From Mycobacterium sp. E3251 (lineage in GTDB: Bacteria; Actinomycetota; Actinomycetes; Mycobacteriales; Mycobacteriaceae), in NCBI RefSeq assembly GCF_001666835.1, contig NZ_LZJF01000197.1, forward strand, positions 1-64,000: a DNA stretch of 64,000 nucleotides, given 5' to 3'. Below the pieces are notes generated by a model. The model was not told the origin of the DNA, searched no databases, and saw only the letters and a program-made list of their open reading frames with translations. Position 1 is the stretch's first letter; every line of letters begins with the position of its first letter. Positions 1 through 8,184 of this stretch are shown here, in pieces. The translations under genes were made by a program, and so were the position numbers.

Positions 1-312
1 GGCCAGCACGCGCTCTGCGACGGCGATCTGCTGGTCCCTGGTGGCCAATTCGGCCGACGGTGCGTACTGGCCGCCGCCGTGTGAGGCCCAGGTGCTCGAA
101 CTGAATTGCACGCCACCGTGGTAGCCGTTGCCGGTATTGATTCCCCAGTTGCCGCCCGACTCGCAACGGGCTACCTGGTCCCATTCGCCGTCGGTGGCCG
201 CGGCCGCCTGGCCGGCCAGGGCGATGCTGCCGCCACCGAGGACCGCCCCGGTGACGGCGATCTTGGCGACGCTGATGTTTGACGTGCTGGGCTTACGGTG
301 ACGTCCACTCAT
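1..312 (-). CDS. rpfA: Resuscitation-promoting factor RpfA (5' part, cut by window edge)
   Basis: The visible N-terminal 104 residues start MSGRHRKPSTSN and show a hydrophobic signal segment ending in an AAA-type cleavage region (about residues 15-40). Then comes the lysozyme-like transglycosylase (Rpf) domain with the hallmark DGEWDQVARCESGGNW stretch, whose Glu is the catalytic acid of the family, followed by NTGNGYHGGVQF. RpfA is a secreted peptidoglycan-cleaving enzyme that helps dormant cells resume growth. The ATG at 310-312 follows a GAGGATCC ribosome site. The C-terminal proline/alanine-rich part known in RpfA lies outside the window. The gene follows moaD2 on the same strand but has its own long leader with a riboswitch and a CRP-like site. 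Identity is near certain from sequence and context. Confidence 0.95.
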   Translation of the reverse strand, partial: MSGRHRKPSTSNISVAKIAVTGAVLGGGSIALAGQAAAATDGEWDQVARCESGGNWGINTGNGYHGGVQFSSSTWASHGGGQYAPSAELATRDQQIAVAERVLA

Positions 313-335
313 AGGCCGTGAAGGATCCTCTCGTG

Positions 336-510
336 TCACGCGCCTGCGAGGTCAGCTGTCGGGTTCGGGTTGGAGAGGCCACCCGGCCTTCATCGAACTC
401 AGTGCGTATCCACTGCGAAACGACGTCGGCTTCACCCCAAGGGGCCGCATGCGGCCCCAGTCCGATCACGGTGGACCGGTGGGTCCCCCGCCTCCATCCA
501 CGTAGGTCGG
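336..510 (-). ncRNA. c-di-AMP (ydaO/yuaA-type) riboswitch in the rpfA leader
   Basis: Read on the minus strand, the leader carries the conserved ydaO landmarks in order: GGCGGGGGACCCA (about 493-481), CCTTGGGGTGAAG (about 441-429), and the 3' block CCGAACCCGACAGCTGACCTCGCAGG (about 370-343, only the core quoted). Between the first two lies a variable stem, visible as the perfect palindrome ggggccgcatgcggcccc at 441-458. This RNA class binds cyclic di-AMP and is known upstream of rpf and other wall-hydrolase genes in actinobacteria, usually turning them off when ligand is high. The element ends about 25 nt before the rpfA start, so it could act on termination or on ribosome access. Exact 5' and 3' limits are approximate. 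Confidence 0.88.
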
Positions 511-740
511 TGGCCCCTGCCTATTGGATGGAGCTCGGCGCGATAGGGAGGGGAGGTTCGCCAATTCGGTTGTCTTGGCGAGCCTTCGGAGAAACGTAGC
601 GGTTTCTGTTGGTCCCGTCACGTTCTGCGAAACCCGGCGTTTCCCTCTCGGCCATGTGCGAAAACCCGAGGAACACGCGGCATTCACGCAGGTCACTGAG
701 CTCGATATCGGAGCGTGATTGCGCCGTTATCATTCCGTTA

Positions 741-756
741 CGTGACGCATTTCACA
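741..756. promoter_or_regulatory. CRP-like operator upstream of rpfA
   Basis: CGTGA-CGCATT-TCACA matches the cAMP-receptor consensus TGTGA-N6-TCACA with one mismatch. It lies between the moaD2 stop and the rpfA leader. The M. tuberculosis CRP homologue Rv3676 is known to activate rpfA, which supports function. Between this site and the riboswitch (511-740) I see only promoter or leader sequence, no gene. Confidence 0.72.
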
Positions 757-759
757 GTT

Positions 760-1038
760 TTAGCCGCCGGCGAAAGGCGGTAGAACGTCGATCGTGTTGC
801 CGGCGCGTAACGTTGCGGTCTCGTCGCGGACCGCGACCCCGTCGCACAGGTAGGAGCATCTGCTCAACACGTCGGCGAGTCGAGACCCCCGGACGGCGAG
901 GCGCCCAACCAGGTCGGCCACCGTCGTTCCCGGGCGTACCACCAGCGTCTCCGACTCGGCCCCCGCAGCTGCCCGCGCGGCCGCGAAATAGCGCACGGTC
1001 ACCTGAATCCCGTCTTGCTGAACGGCGGCCTGACCCAT
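760..1038 (-). CDS. moaD2: Molybdopterin synthase small subunit MoaD2
   Basis: This 92-residue ubiquitin-fold protein ends in the obligatory Gly-Gly (VLPPFAGG), whose C-terminal carboxylate is adenylated and thiocarboxylated to carry sulfur for molybdopterin synthesis. The body (QVTVRYFAAARAAAG, then DTIDVLPPF near the end) is typical of MoaD. The ATG at 1036-1038 is chosen because it lies 4 nt after the moaA2 stop and gives the usual family length. An in-frame start at 1059 would overlap moaA2. It sits downstream of moaA2 in the same transcript and would act with a MoaE encoded elsewhere. Confidence 0.92.
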   Translation of the reverse strand: MGQAAVQQDGIQVTVRYFAAARAAAGAESETLVVRPGTTVADLVGRLAVRGSRLADVLSRCSYLCDGVAVRDETATLRAGNTIDVLPPFAGG

Positions 1039-1042
1039 CGGG

Positions 1043-2122
1043 CTAGCCACCGATCGCACTCATCGGACGGTCGGGCTGGATGAAGTTCGGGTCGTTGATG
1101 CCGTGACCGGCCGGCTTGCCCCACATCGCGACGCGCCACGCCGACTCGATCGCGTCGTCGGACGCACCGCCGCGCAGCAGGGTTCGCAGATCGGTTTCCA
1201 CGGCCGAGAACAGGCAGCTGCGCACCTGGCCATCGGCCGTCAGGCGGGTGCGGTCACACGCCGAGCAGAACGCGTGGGAAACCGACGCGATGACGCCGAA
1301 CTTCCCGCTGGGCGTGCCCGGGCCGGTGTCGACCAGCCACAGCTCGGCGGGCGCCGAGCCGCGCGGCGCCGGGTCAGGACGGAGCCGAAAGTGCGGGCGC
1401 AGCGCGTCGAGCACGTCGTCGGCGCTCAGCGCCGCGCCCCGGCGCCACTGGTGCCCGGCATCGAGCGGCATCTGCTCGATGACCCGCAATTGATAGCCGT
1501 AATCGAGGCAGAACCGCAGCAGCGCGACGACGTCCTCGCGACCGGTGACGGGGTCGAGCACGGCATTGACCTTGACCGGCGTCAAGCCCGCGTCGTGGGC
1601 GGCGGCCAGGCCGGCGAGCACCTCGTCGAGCCGGTTCCGTCGGGTGATCGCCGCGAAATGGTCGGGGTCCACGGTGTCCATCGAGACGTTGACGCGATTC
1701 AGGCCCGCCTGGGCGAGCGCGGCGGCCCGCCGTGCCAGCCCGACGCCGTTAGTGGTCAGCGAAATCTCTGGGCGCGGCCGCAGGCCGGCCGCCGCCGCGA
1801 CCACTTCTTCGAGGTGTCGCACCAACAGTGGCTCGCCGCCGGTGAACCGCACGCTGGTCACCCCTAAACGGGTGACGGCGATGTGCATGAGCCGAGCCAA
1901 TTCATCGGGGCGGAGCAGGTGCTCGCCGGGCAGCCAGTCCAGGCCTTCGGCCGGCATGCAGTAGGTGCAGCGCAGGTTGCAGCGGTCGGTCAGCGAGACG
2001 CGCAGGTCGGTGGCGACGCGCCCGTAGGTGTCGACCAACGGACCCGCGGTCGGCGCGTCCCGCGCGGCCTCACCGCCGGTGCGGCCGGGCACGGTGGGTA
2101 GGCCCAGTGCGGTCGGCGTCAT
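1043..2122 (-). CDS. moaA2: GTP 3',8-cyclase MoaA2 (molybdenum cofactor synthesis)
   Basis: This 359-residue radical SAM enzyme catalyses the first step of molybdenum-cofactor synthesis, rearranging GTP to the cyclic pyranopterin precursor with MoaC. The N-terminal radical SAM motif DRCNLRCTYCMP (CxxxCxxC type, about residues 45-56) holds one [4Fe-4S] cluster. A C-terminal cysteine group including HAFCSACDRTRL binds the second cluster. FTGGEPLLV is the SAM-contact glycine motif. The ATG at 2120-2122 overlaps the stop of the upstream YccF gene (ATGA), so the longer open frame running to 2653 is not the gene. The protein ends SAIGG; the terminal Gly-Gly is a functional hallmark of MoaA. Confidence 0.95.
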   Translation of the reverse strand: MTPTALGLPTVPGRTGGEAARDAPTAGPLVDTYGRVATDLRVSLTDRCNLRCTYCMPAEGLDWLPGEHLLRPDELARLMHIAVTRLGVTSVRFTGGEPLLVRHLEEVVAAAAGLRPRPEISLTTNGVGLARRAAALAQAGLNRVNVSMDTVDPDHFAAITRRNRLDEVLAGLAAAHDAGLTPVKVNAVLDPVTGREDVVALLRFCLDYGYQLRVIEQMPLDAGHQWRRGAALSADDVLDALRPHFRLRPDPAPRGSAPAELWLVDTGPGTPSGKFGVIASVSHAFCSACDRTRLTADGQVRSCLFSAVETDLRTLLRGGASDDAIESAWRVAMWGKPAGHGINDPNFIQPDRPMSAIGG

Positions 2123-2523
2123 GCTGCCGCCGGGAGGTAGTGGGACGGTGAACTGACCGGGACGATCTGCTTGCCCAGGGGCATCAACGAAACCGGGATC
2201 AGCTTGAGGTTGGCCAACGCGAGCGGGATGCCGACGATGGTGACCGCCATCGCCAGCGCGCTGATCAGGTGACCGATCGCCAGCCATAGGCCGAACAACA
2301 GCACCCAGATGACGTTGCCGATCAGGGCCCCCGTTCCGGCTGTGGGTTTGTCGACGATCGTGCGGCCGAACGGCCACAACGCGTACGAGGCGATACGCAG
2401 CGACGCGAAGCCGAACGGGATGGTGATGATCAGCAGGAAGCTGACGAGCGCCGCAACCACGTATCCGGCGGCCATCCACAGGCCGCCGAACACGAGCCAG
2501 ATGATGTTCAGGATCAGGCGCAT
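2119..2523 (-). CDS. YccF-domain inner membrane protein (Rv0870c-like)
   Basis: This 134-residue integral membrane protein has two similar halves, each with the YccF pattern: a hydrophobic stretch starting NIIWLVFGGLW or NVIWVLLFGLW, followed by a TIPFG or TVGIP-like turn (IITIPFGFASLRIA; VTIVGIPLALANLK). Four membrane segments are likely. The biochemical role of YccF proteins is unknown. Its stop overlaps the moaA2 start, so it heads the moaA2-moaD2 transcript, as in M. tuberculosis. A link to molybdenum metabolism is only positional. ATGs are available only at the chosen start, preceded by a GGAGGAG-type ribosome site. Confidence 0.85.
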   Translation of the reverse strand: MRLILNIIWLVFGGLWMAAGYVVAALVSFLLIITIPFGFASLRIASYALWPFGRTIVDKPTAGTGALIGNVIWVLLFGLWLAIGHLISALAMAVTIVGIPLALANLKLIPVSLMPLGKQIVPVSSPSHYLPAAA

Positions 2524-2615
2524 ATCTCCTCCACCGGTAATACCCAGCGTACCGAGTGGGCAATAACGGGGGTGCTCGCGAGGCAGGCACCCGAGTAGGA
2601 TCTACAGACCAAACG

Positions 2616-2637
2616 GCGTCCTGCGCAGGCGGGACGC
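2616..2637 (+). other. Hairpin in the cspB leader
   Basis: GCGTCC and GGACGC arms enclose a 10-nt loop about 50 nt before the cspB start. Structured leaders are usual for cold shock genes, where they control translation with temperature. This is only a candidate, since a 6-bp stem in G+C-rich DNA can arise by chance. Confidence 0.3.
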
Positions 2638-2686
2638 TTATTGTGTTGGCCATTCAATTGATCCGTTAGACAAGCAGGTGAGACCA

Positions 2687-3100
2687 GTGCCGACCGGCAA
2701 GGTTAAGTGGTACGACGCCGACAAGGGGTTTGGGTTCCTGTCGCAAGAGGACGGCGAAGATGTGTACGTCCGCTCGTCGGCGTTGCCCGCTGGGGTCGAG
2801 GGGCTCAAAGCGGGCCAGCGCGTGGAGTTCGGGATCGCATCCGGGCGGCGCGGACCGCAAGCGTTGAGCCTCAAGCTGATCGAGCCGCCGCCCAGCCTCA
2901 CCAAGTCCCAAGGCCGCCGCGAGACGCCCGTCGAGCACAAACACAGTCCGGACGAACTGCACGGCATGGTCGAGGACATGATCACGCTGCTGGAGGGCGC
3001 CGTGCAGCCCGAGTTGCGCAAGGGGCGCTACCCGGACCGCAAGACGGCACGACGGGTTTCCGAGGTGGTGCGGGCGGTCGCCCGGGAACTCGACGCCTAG
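2687..3100 (+). CDS. cspB: Cold shock protein CspB with C-terminal extension
   Basis: The N-terminal 65 residues form a cold shock domain with RNP1 (KGFGFLS) and an RNP2-like motif (EDVYVRSSAL); these aromatic residues bind single-stranded nucleic acid. Unlike 67-residue general Csp proteins, this 137-residue protein continues into a conserved helical tail (HKHSPDELHGMVEDM then RKTARRVSEVVRAVARELDA) characteristic of mycobacterial CspB (Rv0871). The GTG at 2687 is preferred over the GTG at 2678: it gives the PTGKVKWYD start seen in the family and has AGGTGAG upstream. It is monocistronic. The M. tuberculosis neighbour PE_PGRS15 is absent, leaving about 110 bp to fadE10. Confidence 0.93.
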   Translation: MPTGKVKWYDADKGFGFLSQEDGEDVYVRSSALPAGVEGLKAGQRVEFGIASGRRGPQALSLKLIEPPPSLTKSQGRRETPVEHKHSPDELHGMVEDMITLLEGAVQPELRKGRYPDRKTARRVSEVVRAVARELDA

Positions 3101-3210
3101 CTCGTTCGGCGCCGGGCGCCCGGGTGCCGCCTCCCTGCGCGGAAGGGGTGAGGAAGTGGCGGTCACGGGGTATTCCCACCTCGCCACAGTCGTCGAGCGA
3201 GGAGGCTGCG

Positions 3211-5139
3211 ATGGCACAGCAAGCGCACGTCACCGAGGAGCAAGCCAGGGCGCTGGCCGAGGAGTCTCGCGAAACCGGTTGGGATAAACCATCTTTCGCG
3301 AAAGAGCTGTTTCTCGGCCGGTTTCCGTTGGAGCTCATCCACCCGTTTCCCAAACCATCCGATGCCGACGAGGCGCGCACCCGCGCATTTCTCGACAAGT
3401 TGCGCGACTTCCTCCGCAGCGTTGACGGCAGCGTGATCGAACGCGACGCGCAAATTCCCGACGAGTATGTGAAGGGGCTAGCCGAGCTGGGCTGTTTCGG
3501 CATGAAGATTCCGTCGGAATACGGCGGCCTGAACATGTCACAAGTGGCCTACAACCGGGCGCTGATGATGGTTTCGTCCGTTCATCCCAGCCTCGGTGCG
3601 CTGTTGTCGGCCCATCAGTCGATCGGAGTGCCGGAGCCGCTCAAACTCGCCGGCACCCCGGAGCAGAAGAAGAAGTTCTTGCCCCGGTGTGCCGCGGGCG
3701 CCATATCGGCGTTTCTGCTGACCGAACCGGACGTCGGCTCCGATCCGGCACGGCTGGCCTCAACAGCAACACCCGTCGAAGATGGGGCCGCCTACGAACT
3801 CGACGGCGTGAAGTTGTGGACCACCAACGGCGTGGTCGCCGAACTGCTGGTCGTCATGGCCCGGGTGCCGCGCCGCGATGGGCACCGCGGTGGTATCAGC
3901 GCTTTCGTTGTCGAGGCCGATTCACCCGGGATCACCGTGGAGCGGCGCAACAAATTCATGGGATTGCGCGGCATCGAGAACGGGGTCACCAGGCTGCACC
4001 GCGTTCGGGTGCCGAGCGAAAACCTGATCGGCCGCGAGGGCGACGGATTGAAGATCGCGCTGACCACGCTTAACGCCGGGCGGCTGTCGATTCCCGCGAA
4101 CGCGACGGGTTCGTCCAAGTGGGGCCTGAAGGTGGCGCGCGAGTGGGCGGGGGAGCGCGTGCAATGGGGCAAGCCGCTGGCCGAGCACGAAGCGGTGGCC
4201 CACAAGATCTCGTTCATCGCGGCGACCAACTATGCGCTCGACGCGGTGCTCGAGCTCTCCGGGCAGATGGCCGACGAAGGGCGCAACGACATCCGGATCG
4301 AGGCGGCCTTGGCCAAGCTGTGGTCCAGCGAGATGGCGTGCATCATCGCGGACGAGGTCATGCAGATCCGCGGTGGTCGCGGCTATGAGACGGCGGAGTC
4401 GCTGGCCGCGCGCGGCGAACGCGCGGTGCCGGTCGAACAGGTATCGCGCGACCTGCGGATCAATCGCATCTTCGAAGGATCCAGCGAGATCATGAGGCTG
4501 CTCATCGCCCGGGAGGCGGTCGATGCCCACCTGTCTGCGGCCGGTGACCTCGCGAAGCCTGACGCTGGTTTGCGGCAGAAGGCCGCGGCGGCGGTCGGCG
4601 CCAGCGGATTCTACGCAAAGTGGTTGCCCCAGCTCGTTTTTGGAGAAGGCCAGCGACCCAGGGCCTACAGCGAATTCGGACCGCTGGCCTCGCACCTGCG
4701 GTTCGTCGAACGCTCCAGTCGCAAGCTGGCCCGCAACACCTTCTACGGAATGGCGCGGTGGCAAGCCAAACTGGAGCAGCGCCAGGGTTTCCTGGGGCGC
4801 ATCGTCGACGTCGGTGCCGAGCTGTTCGCGATGTCCGCGGCCTGCGTGCGGGCCGAGGCCCAGCGCGCCGTCGACCCGGCGGTCGGTCAACAGGCCTACG
4901 AGCTGGCCGATACGTTTTGCCGGCAGGCTGCCCTGCGGGTCGAGGCGCTGTTCGACGCATTGTGGACCAATACCGACGACTGCGACGTCCGGCTGACCCG
5001 CGAGGTGGTTGGGAGCCGTTACACCTGGCTCGAGGACGGCATCATCGACCAGTCGGAGGGCACTGGCCCGTGGATCGCCCACTGGGAGAAGGGCGCATCC
5101 ACCGAGACAAATCTGGCCCGGCGATTTCTGGGTTCCTAG
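3211..5139 (+). CDS. fadE10: Acyl-CoA dehydrogenase FadE10
   Basis: This 642-residue flavoprotein dehydrogenates acyl-CoA at the alpha-beta bond, the first step of beta-oxidation. The order is N-terminal helical domain, middle beta domain with LTEPDVGSDPARL and the WTTNG substrate/FAD motif, then the C-terminal helical domain with RIFEGSSEIMR. The Glu of FEGS (about residue 421) matches the catalytic base of classical ACADs. About 200 further residues follow, as in the long very-long-chain-type ACADs. The ATG at 3211 is preceded by an excellent AGGAGG; the open frame extends upstream to 2707 only by chance. It matches Rv0873 in size and position and is followed 27 nt later by the GST-like gene. 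Confidence 0.95.
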   Translation: MAQQAHVTEEQARALAEESRETGWDKPSFAKELFLGRFPLELIHPFPKPSDADEARTRAFLDKLRDFLRSVDGSVIERDAQIPDEYVKGLAELGCFGMKIPSEYGGLNMSQVAYNRALMMVSSVHPSLGALLSAHQSIGVPEPLKLAGTPEQKKKFLPRCAAGAISAFLLTEPDVGSDPARLASTATPVEDGAAYELDGVKLWTTNGVVAELLVVMARVPRRDGHRGGISAFVVEADSPGITVERRNKFMGLRGIENGVTRLHRVRVPSENLIGREGDGLKIALTTLNAGRLSIPANATGSSKWGLKVAREWAGERVQWGKPLAEHEAVAHKISFIAATNYALDAVLELSGQMADEGRNDIRIEAALAKLWSSEMACIIADEVMQIRGGRGYETAESLAARGERAVPVEQVSRDLRINRIFEGSSEIMRLLIAREAVDAHLSAAGDLAKPDAGLRQKAAAAVGASGFYAKWLPQLVFGEGQRPRAYSEFGPLASHLRFVERSSRKLARNTFYGMARWQAKLEQRQGFLGRIVDVGAELFAMSAACVRAEAQRAVDPAVGQQAYELADTFCRQAALRVEALFDALWTNTDDCDVRLTREVVGSRYTWLEDGIIDQSEGTGPWIAHWEKGASTETNLARRFLGS

Positions 5140-5166
5140 CCGACATTCGAGCGAAATAAGGGGAAT

Positions 5167-6171
5167 ATGGCCACCTATGTTGCCGGCACGGGTGAATTCA
5201 CCCGCGACACCAACTACATCACCACCCGCATCACCGCCGATGGGCGAGACGGCTATCCCGTTGAGCCGGGCCGGTATCGGCTGATTGTCGCCAGAGCGTG
5301 CCCCTGGGCCAACCGGGCCATCATCGTCCGGCGTCTGCTTGGCCTGGAAAGCGTTCTCTCCATTGGCTTTTGCGGACCGACCCATGACGAACGCAGTTGG
5401 ACGTTCGATCTCGATCCGGGCGGCGTCGACCCCGTGTTGAAGATCCCGCGGCTACAGGACGCCTACTTCAAGCGCTTCCCCGACTACCCGAAAGGCATCA
5501 CGGTCCCCGCGATCGTCGACGTCCCGTCTGGTGCGGTCGTCACGAATGATTTCGCGCAGATGACCTTGGATTTCTCGACGGAATGGACCGCCTACCACCG
5601 CGACGGTGCGCCCGAGCTGTACCCCGAACGGCTGCGCGCCGAGATCGACGAGGTGAACAAGCGGGTTTACACCGAGATCAACAACGGCGTGTATCGGTGC
5701 GGCTTCGCCGGATCGCAACAGTCCTATGACGCCGCATACGACCGGCTGTTCGCCGCGTTGGATTGGGTTAGCGATCGCCTGGCCGATCAGCGATATCTGG
5801 TGGGCGACACCATAACTGAGGCCGACGTGCGGCTGTTCACCACGCTCGCCCGCTTCGACCCGGTCTACCACGGGCACTTCAAGTGCAACCGAAGCAAACT
5901 GAGCGAGATGCCGGTGTTGTGGGCGTATGCGCGCGATCTGTTCCAGACGCCCGGGTTCGGCGACACCATCGATTTCGTTCAGATCAAGCAGCACTACTAC
6001 ATCGTGCACGCCGACATCAACCCCACCCGCCTCGTGCCCAAGGGTCCGGACCTGACGGGCTGGCTGTCACCGCATGGTCGAGAGGCATTAAGAGGAAAGC
6101 CTTTCGGGGATGGGACACCGCCCGGGACTCCGGTCGAAGGGGAGCGGGTGCCCGCCGGGCACGGTGCCTGA
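5167..6171 (+). CDS. Glutathionyl-hydroquinone-reductase-like (Xi/omega GST fold) protein
   Basis: This 334-residue protein has the ECM4/YqjG layout: an N-terminal thioredoxin-like domain with RACPWANR, where Cys45 is the catalytic residue of glutathionyl-hydroquinone reductases, then TVPAIVD (cis-Pro), and a helical C-terminal domain with VGDTITEADVRLFTTLARFDPVYHGHFKCN, which is diagnostic of this family. Known enzymes reduce S-glutathionyl-hydroquinones. Mycobacteria make mycothiol rather than glutathione, so the physiological thiol is uncertain. It starts 27 nt after fadE10 and is probably co-transcribed. It is absent from this spot in M. tuberculosis. The final 25 residues (PFGDGTPPGTPV onward) are an unconserved-looking tail. 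Confidence 0.87.
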   Translation: MATYVAGTGEFTRDTNYITTRITADGRDGYPVEPGRYRLIVARACPWANRAIIVRRLLGLESVLSIGFCGPTHDERSWTFDLDPGGVDPVLKIPRLQDAYFKRFPDYPKGITVPAIVDVPSGAVVTNDFAQMTLDFSTEWTAYHRDGAPELYPERLRAEIDEVNKRVYTEINNGVYRCGFAGSQQSYDAAYDRLFAALDWVSDRLADQRYLVGDTITEADVRLFTTLARFDPVYHGHFKCNRSKLSEMPVLWAYARDLFQTPGFGDTIDFVQIKQHYYIVHADINPTRLVPKGPDLTGWLSPHGREALRGKPFGDGTPPGTPVEGERVPAGHGA

Positions 6172-6199
6172 CCGGTCCCGGGAGTTTCGGCCTCGGCGC

Positions 6200-6688
6200 T
6201 CAATAGTTCAGGCGCACAGACCATTCCGCGTGCGGGACGTCGCGCAGCTCACCGGCCGGGTCCACCACGAGCGTCAGTAACTGCACGACTATCCCGACCA
6301 GCCGCCCGCGGTGCGGGTCGACCGGGGGGATGGTGACGGCGAAGCGGGTGTTCGGCCGAAAGATGGTGCTGGTGGTGTTGGTTGGGTCCTCGTACACCTG
6401 TAGCAAACGCCAGGGCGCCCGGTAGATCGCGTCGGGCACCGAGAGCTGCACCGGGTAGCGCTCACTGACCTTCAGCTCGCCCTGGGCTTGCGGCGTGTCA
6501 CATTGGTCGAGGTTGAGCACGCTGCAGTACAGGTAGGGCCCCACCCTCGCGAGGTGGCCGTGTGAATACGCGCTGATCTCCGGGCGCTGCGGGCCGGACG
6601 GACGCGCCAGCAGCCAGGTGCCGACCCCGACGGCCACGCACAACAGAGTCATCAGGCCGGCGAGCAGCACGGCCACGCCGCGTTTCAC
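6200..6688 (-). CDS. DUF2771 exported protein (Rv0875c-like)
   Basis: This 162-residue protein has one N-terminal membrane anchor or uncleaved signal (residues 5-28, AVLLAGLMTLLCVAVGVGTWLL). A soluble domain follows with cysteines at CSVLNLDQC and a beta-rich body (ERYPVQLSVPDAIYRAPWRLL, then FAVTIPPVDP), matching the actinobacterial DUF2771 family. Function is unknown. It follows the MFS gene on the minus strand with a 4-nt overlap, the same order as Rv0876c-Rv0875c, which suggests the two work together at the membrane. It converges with the GST-like gene across 28 nt. Confidence 0.82.
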   Translation of the reverse strand: MKRGVAVLLAGLMTLLCVAVGVGTWLLARPSGPQRPEISAYSHGHLARVGPYLYCSVLNLDQCDTPQAQGELKVSERYPVQLSVPDAIYRAPWRLLQVYEDPTNTTSTIFRPNTRFAVTIPPVDPHRGRLVGIVVQLLTLVVDPAGELRDVPHAEWSVRLNY

Positions 6689-7551
6689 TCAGGCACCACC
6701 GCCGGGCTGCCGCGGCGCACGCCCTCCTGCTCGACCATGACCGGCCTATTACCTCCGAGGCCCGGAATCAGTGAATTCCCTTGGAAGCTGACCAGCGTCT
6801 GCGCCAACCCCAGGATGAGTATTGCAGTGACCGCGGTGAAGCCAACCCACAGCTCGGTGTAAACCAAGACGCCCACCGCTCCACCCAGCACCCAGGCCAG
6901 CTGCAGCGTCGACTCCGATCGCCCGAAGCCCGAGGCCCGCGATTCCTCGGGCAGGTCGTTTTGCAACGAGGCGTCCAGCGAGGCCTTCGCGATGGCGCTG
7001 GAGCCCGACGTGACCAGGGTGGCGATCACGGCGGCCACCAGGGTCCCCGCCACCGACGCGGCCAGCGCGACCGCCGAGACCGCCAGCGTGCAGCGGACCA
7101 CCAGCACGGCCGGCCGACCCAGCTGCAGTCGTGCGGCGGCGAAGTTTCCAGCGAAGTTGCCGATGCCGGCCGCTGCCCCGATCATGCCCAGCATGCCCAG
7201 CTGAACCCAGCCGTTGGCCTGGTGCGCCTTCGCGACGAACGCCGGGTACAAGAACAGAAAGCCGACCATGACCTTAATGGTGCAGTTGCCCCATAACGAG
7301 GTAATGATGTTGCGTCCCAGCGGCTGTCGCAGCGTTGCGGTGGCCTTCTTGGGGACCTTCTTGACTTCCTCGGGCCAGGTCCGTCGCTGCGGTTCGCTGT
7401 CCTGGCGGTAGCTCAAGGTGGCCGGCACCTCGCCCGCCGTCACCTCGACCCAGCGCGGGATGCGCATCGACAGTGCCGCTCCGACGATGGTGACCGCGAT
7501 GACGACAAACAACGCGCCGGGCAGTTTGAACAAGTGGGTGCAGACGAACTC

Positions 7552-7566
7552 GACGCCGGCCGCGAC
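7552..7566 (-). repeat. Left inverted repeat of the MFS inversion
   Basis: gacgccggccgcgac is the exact reverse complement of 8170-8184. In the gene frame it encodes the AAGV end of the MFS N-terminal half (GTCGCGGCCGGCGTC on the minus strand). In the rejoined gene the same 15 bp would also encode DAGRD at the 5' junction. Confidence 0.9.
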
Positions 7567-8169
7567 AGCCCGCCACCACGTCCCGCCGCTGGCGAACGGA
7601 TCACCGTCACGCGCGCCGCGGCGCAGCGAAGCCGCGAGATGGGTTCGCGGATGTATTGGATGGTGCAGCGCGCCGCCACCGCCGACGGCGCCGACAAATC
7701 CGGTCTGACCGCGCTCACCTGGCCGGTGATGGCCAACTTCGCGGTAGACGCCGCGATGGCGGTGGCGCTGGCCAACACGTTGTTCTTCGCCGCGGCCACC
7801 GGGGAGAGTAAGGGCCGGGTCGCGTTGTATCTGCTGATCACCATCGCGCCGTTCGCGGTCATCGCGCCGCTCATCGGCCCGGCGCTGGACCGGCTGCAGC
7901 ACGGTCGGCGGGTCGCGCTCGCCGGGTCGTTCGTTTTGCGGACGGCCTTGGCGCTGGTGCTGATCTTGAATTACGACGGCGCCAGCGGGAGCTATCCGTC
8001 GTGGGTGCTCTACCCGTGCGCGCTGGCCATGATGGTGTTCTCCAAGTCGTTCAGCGTGCTGCGCAGCGCCGTCACGCCGCGGGTCATGCCGCCGACCATC
8101 GACCTGGTGCGGGTGAACTCGCGGCTGACCGTGTTCGGTCTGCTGGGCGGCACCATCGCCGGCGGGGCC
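7567..8169 (+). other. Inverted 603-bp segment carrying the MFS N-terminal half
   Basis: The segment reads in the plus direction as the start and first six membrane helices of the neighbouring MFS protein (GADKSGLTALTWPVMANF, then ALYLLITIAPFAVIAPLIGP, then RVNSRLTVFGLLGG). Its direction is opposite to the C-terminal half. It is bounded exactly by inverted 15-bp repeats at 7552-7566 and 8170-8184. No recombinase gene is nearby. It could be a rare recombination event, a reversible switch in the population, or an assembly choice. Confidence 0.85.
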
Positions 8170-8184
8170 GTCGCGGCCGGCGTC
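8170..8184 (+). repeat. Right inverted repeat of the MFS inversion
   Basis: gtcgcggccggcgtc is the exact reverse complement of 7552-7566. Both junctions are in frame when the segment between the copies is flipped. Confidence 0.9.

Noticed and set aside
1043..2653. 536-residue frame for moaA2
   Set aside because: The extra 177 residues are antisense or out of frame with the YccF gene; the ATG at 2122 overlaps its stop and fits the family length.
2707..5139. 810-residue frame starting inside cspB
   Set aside because: fadE10 begins at 3211 with AGGAGG; the upstream part is the wrong frame of cspB.
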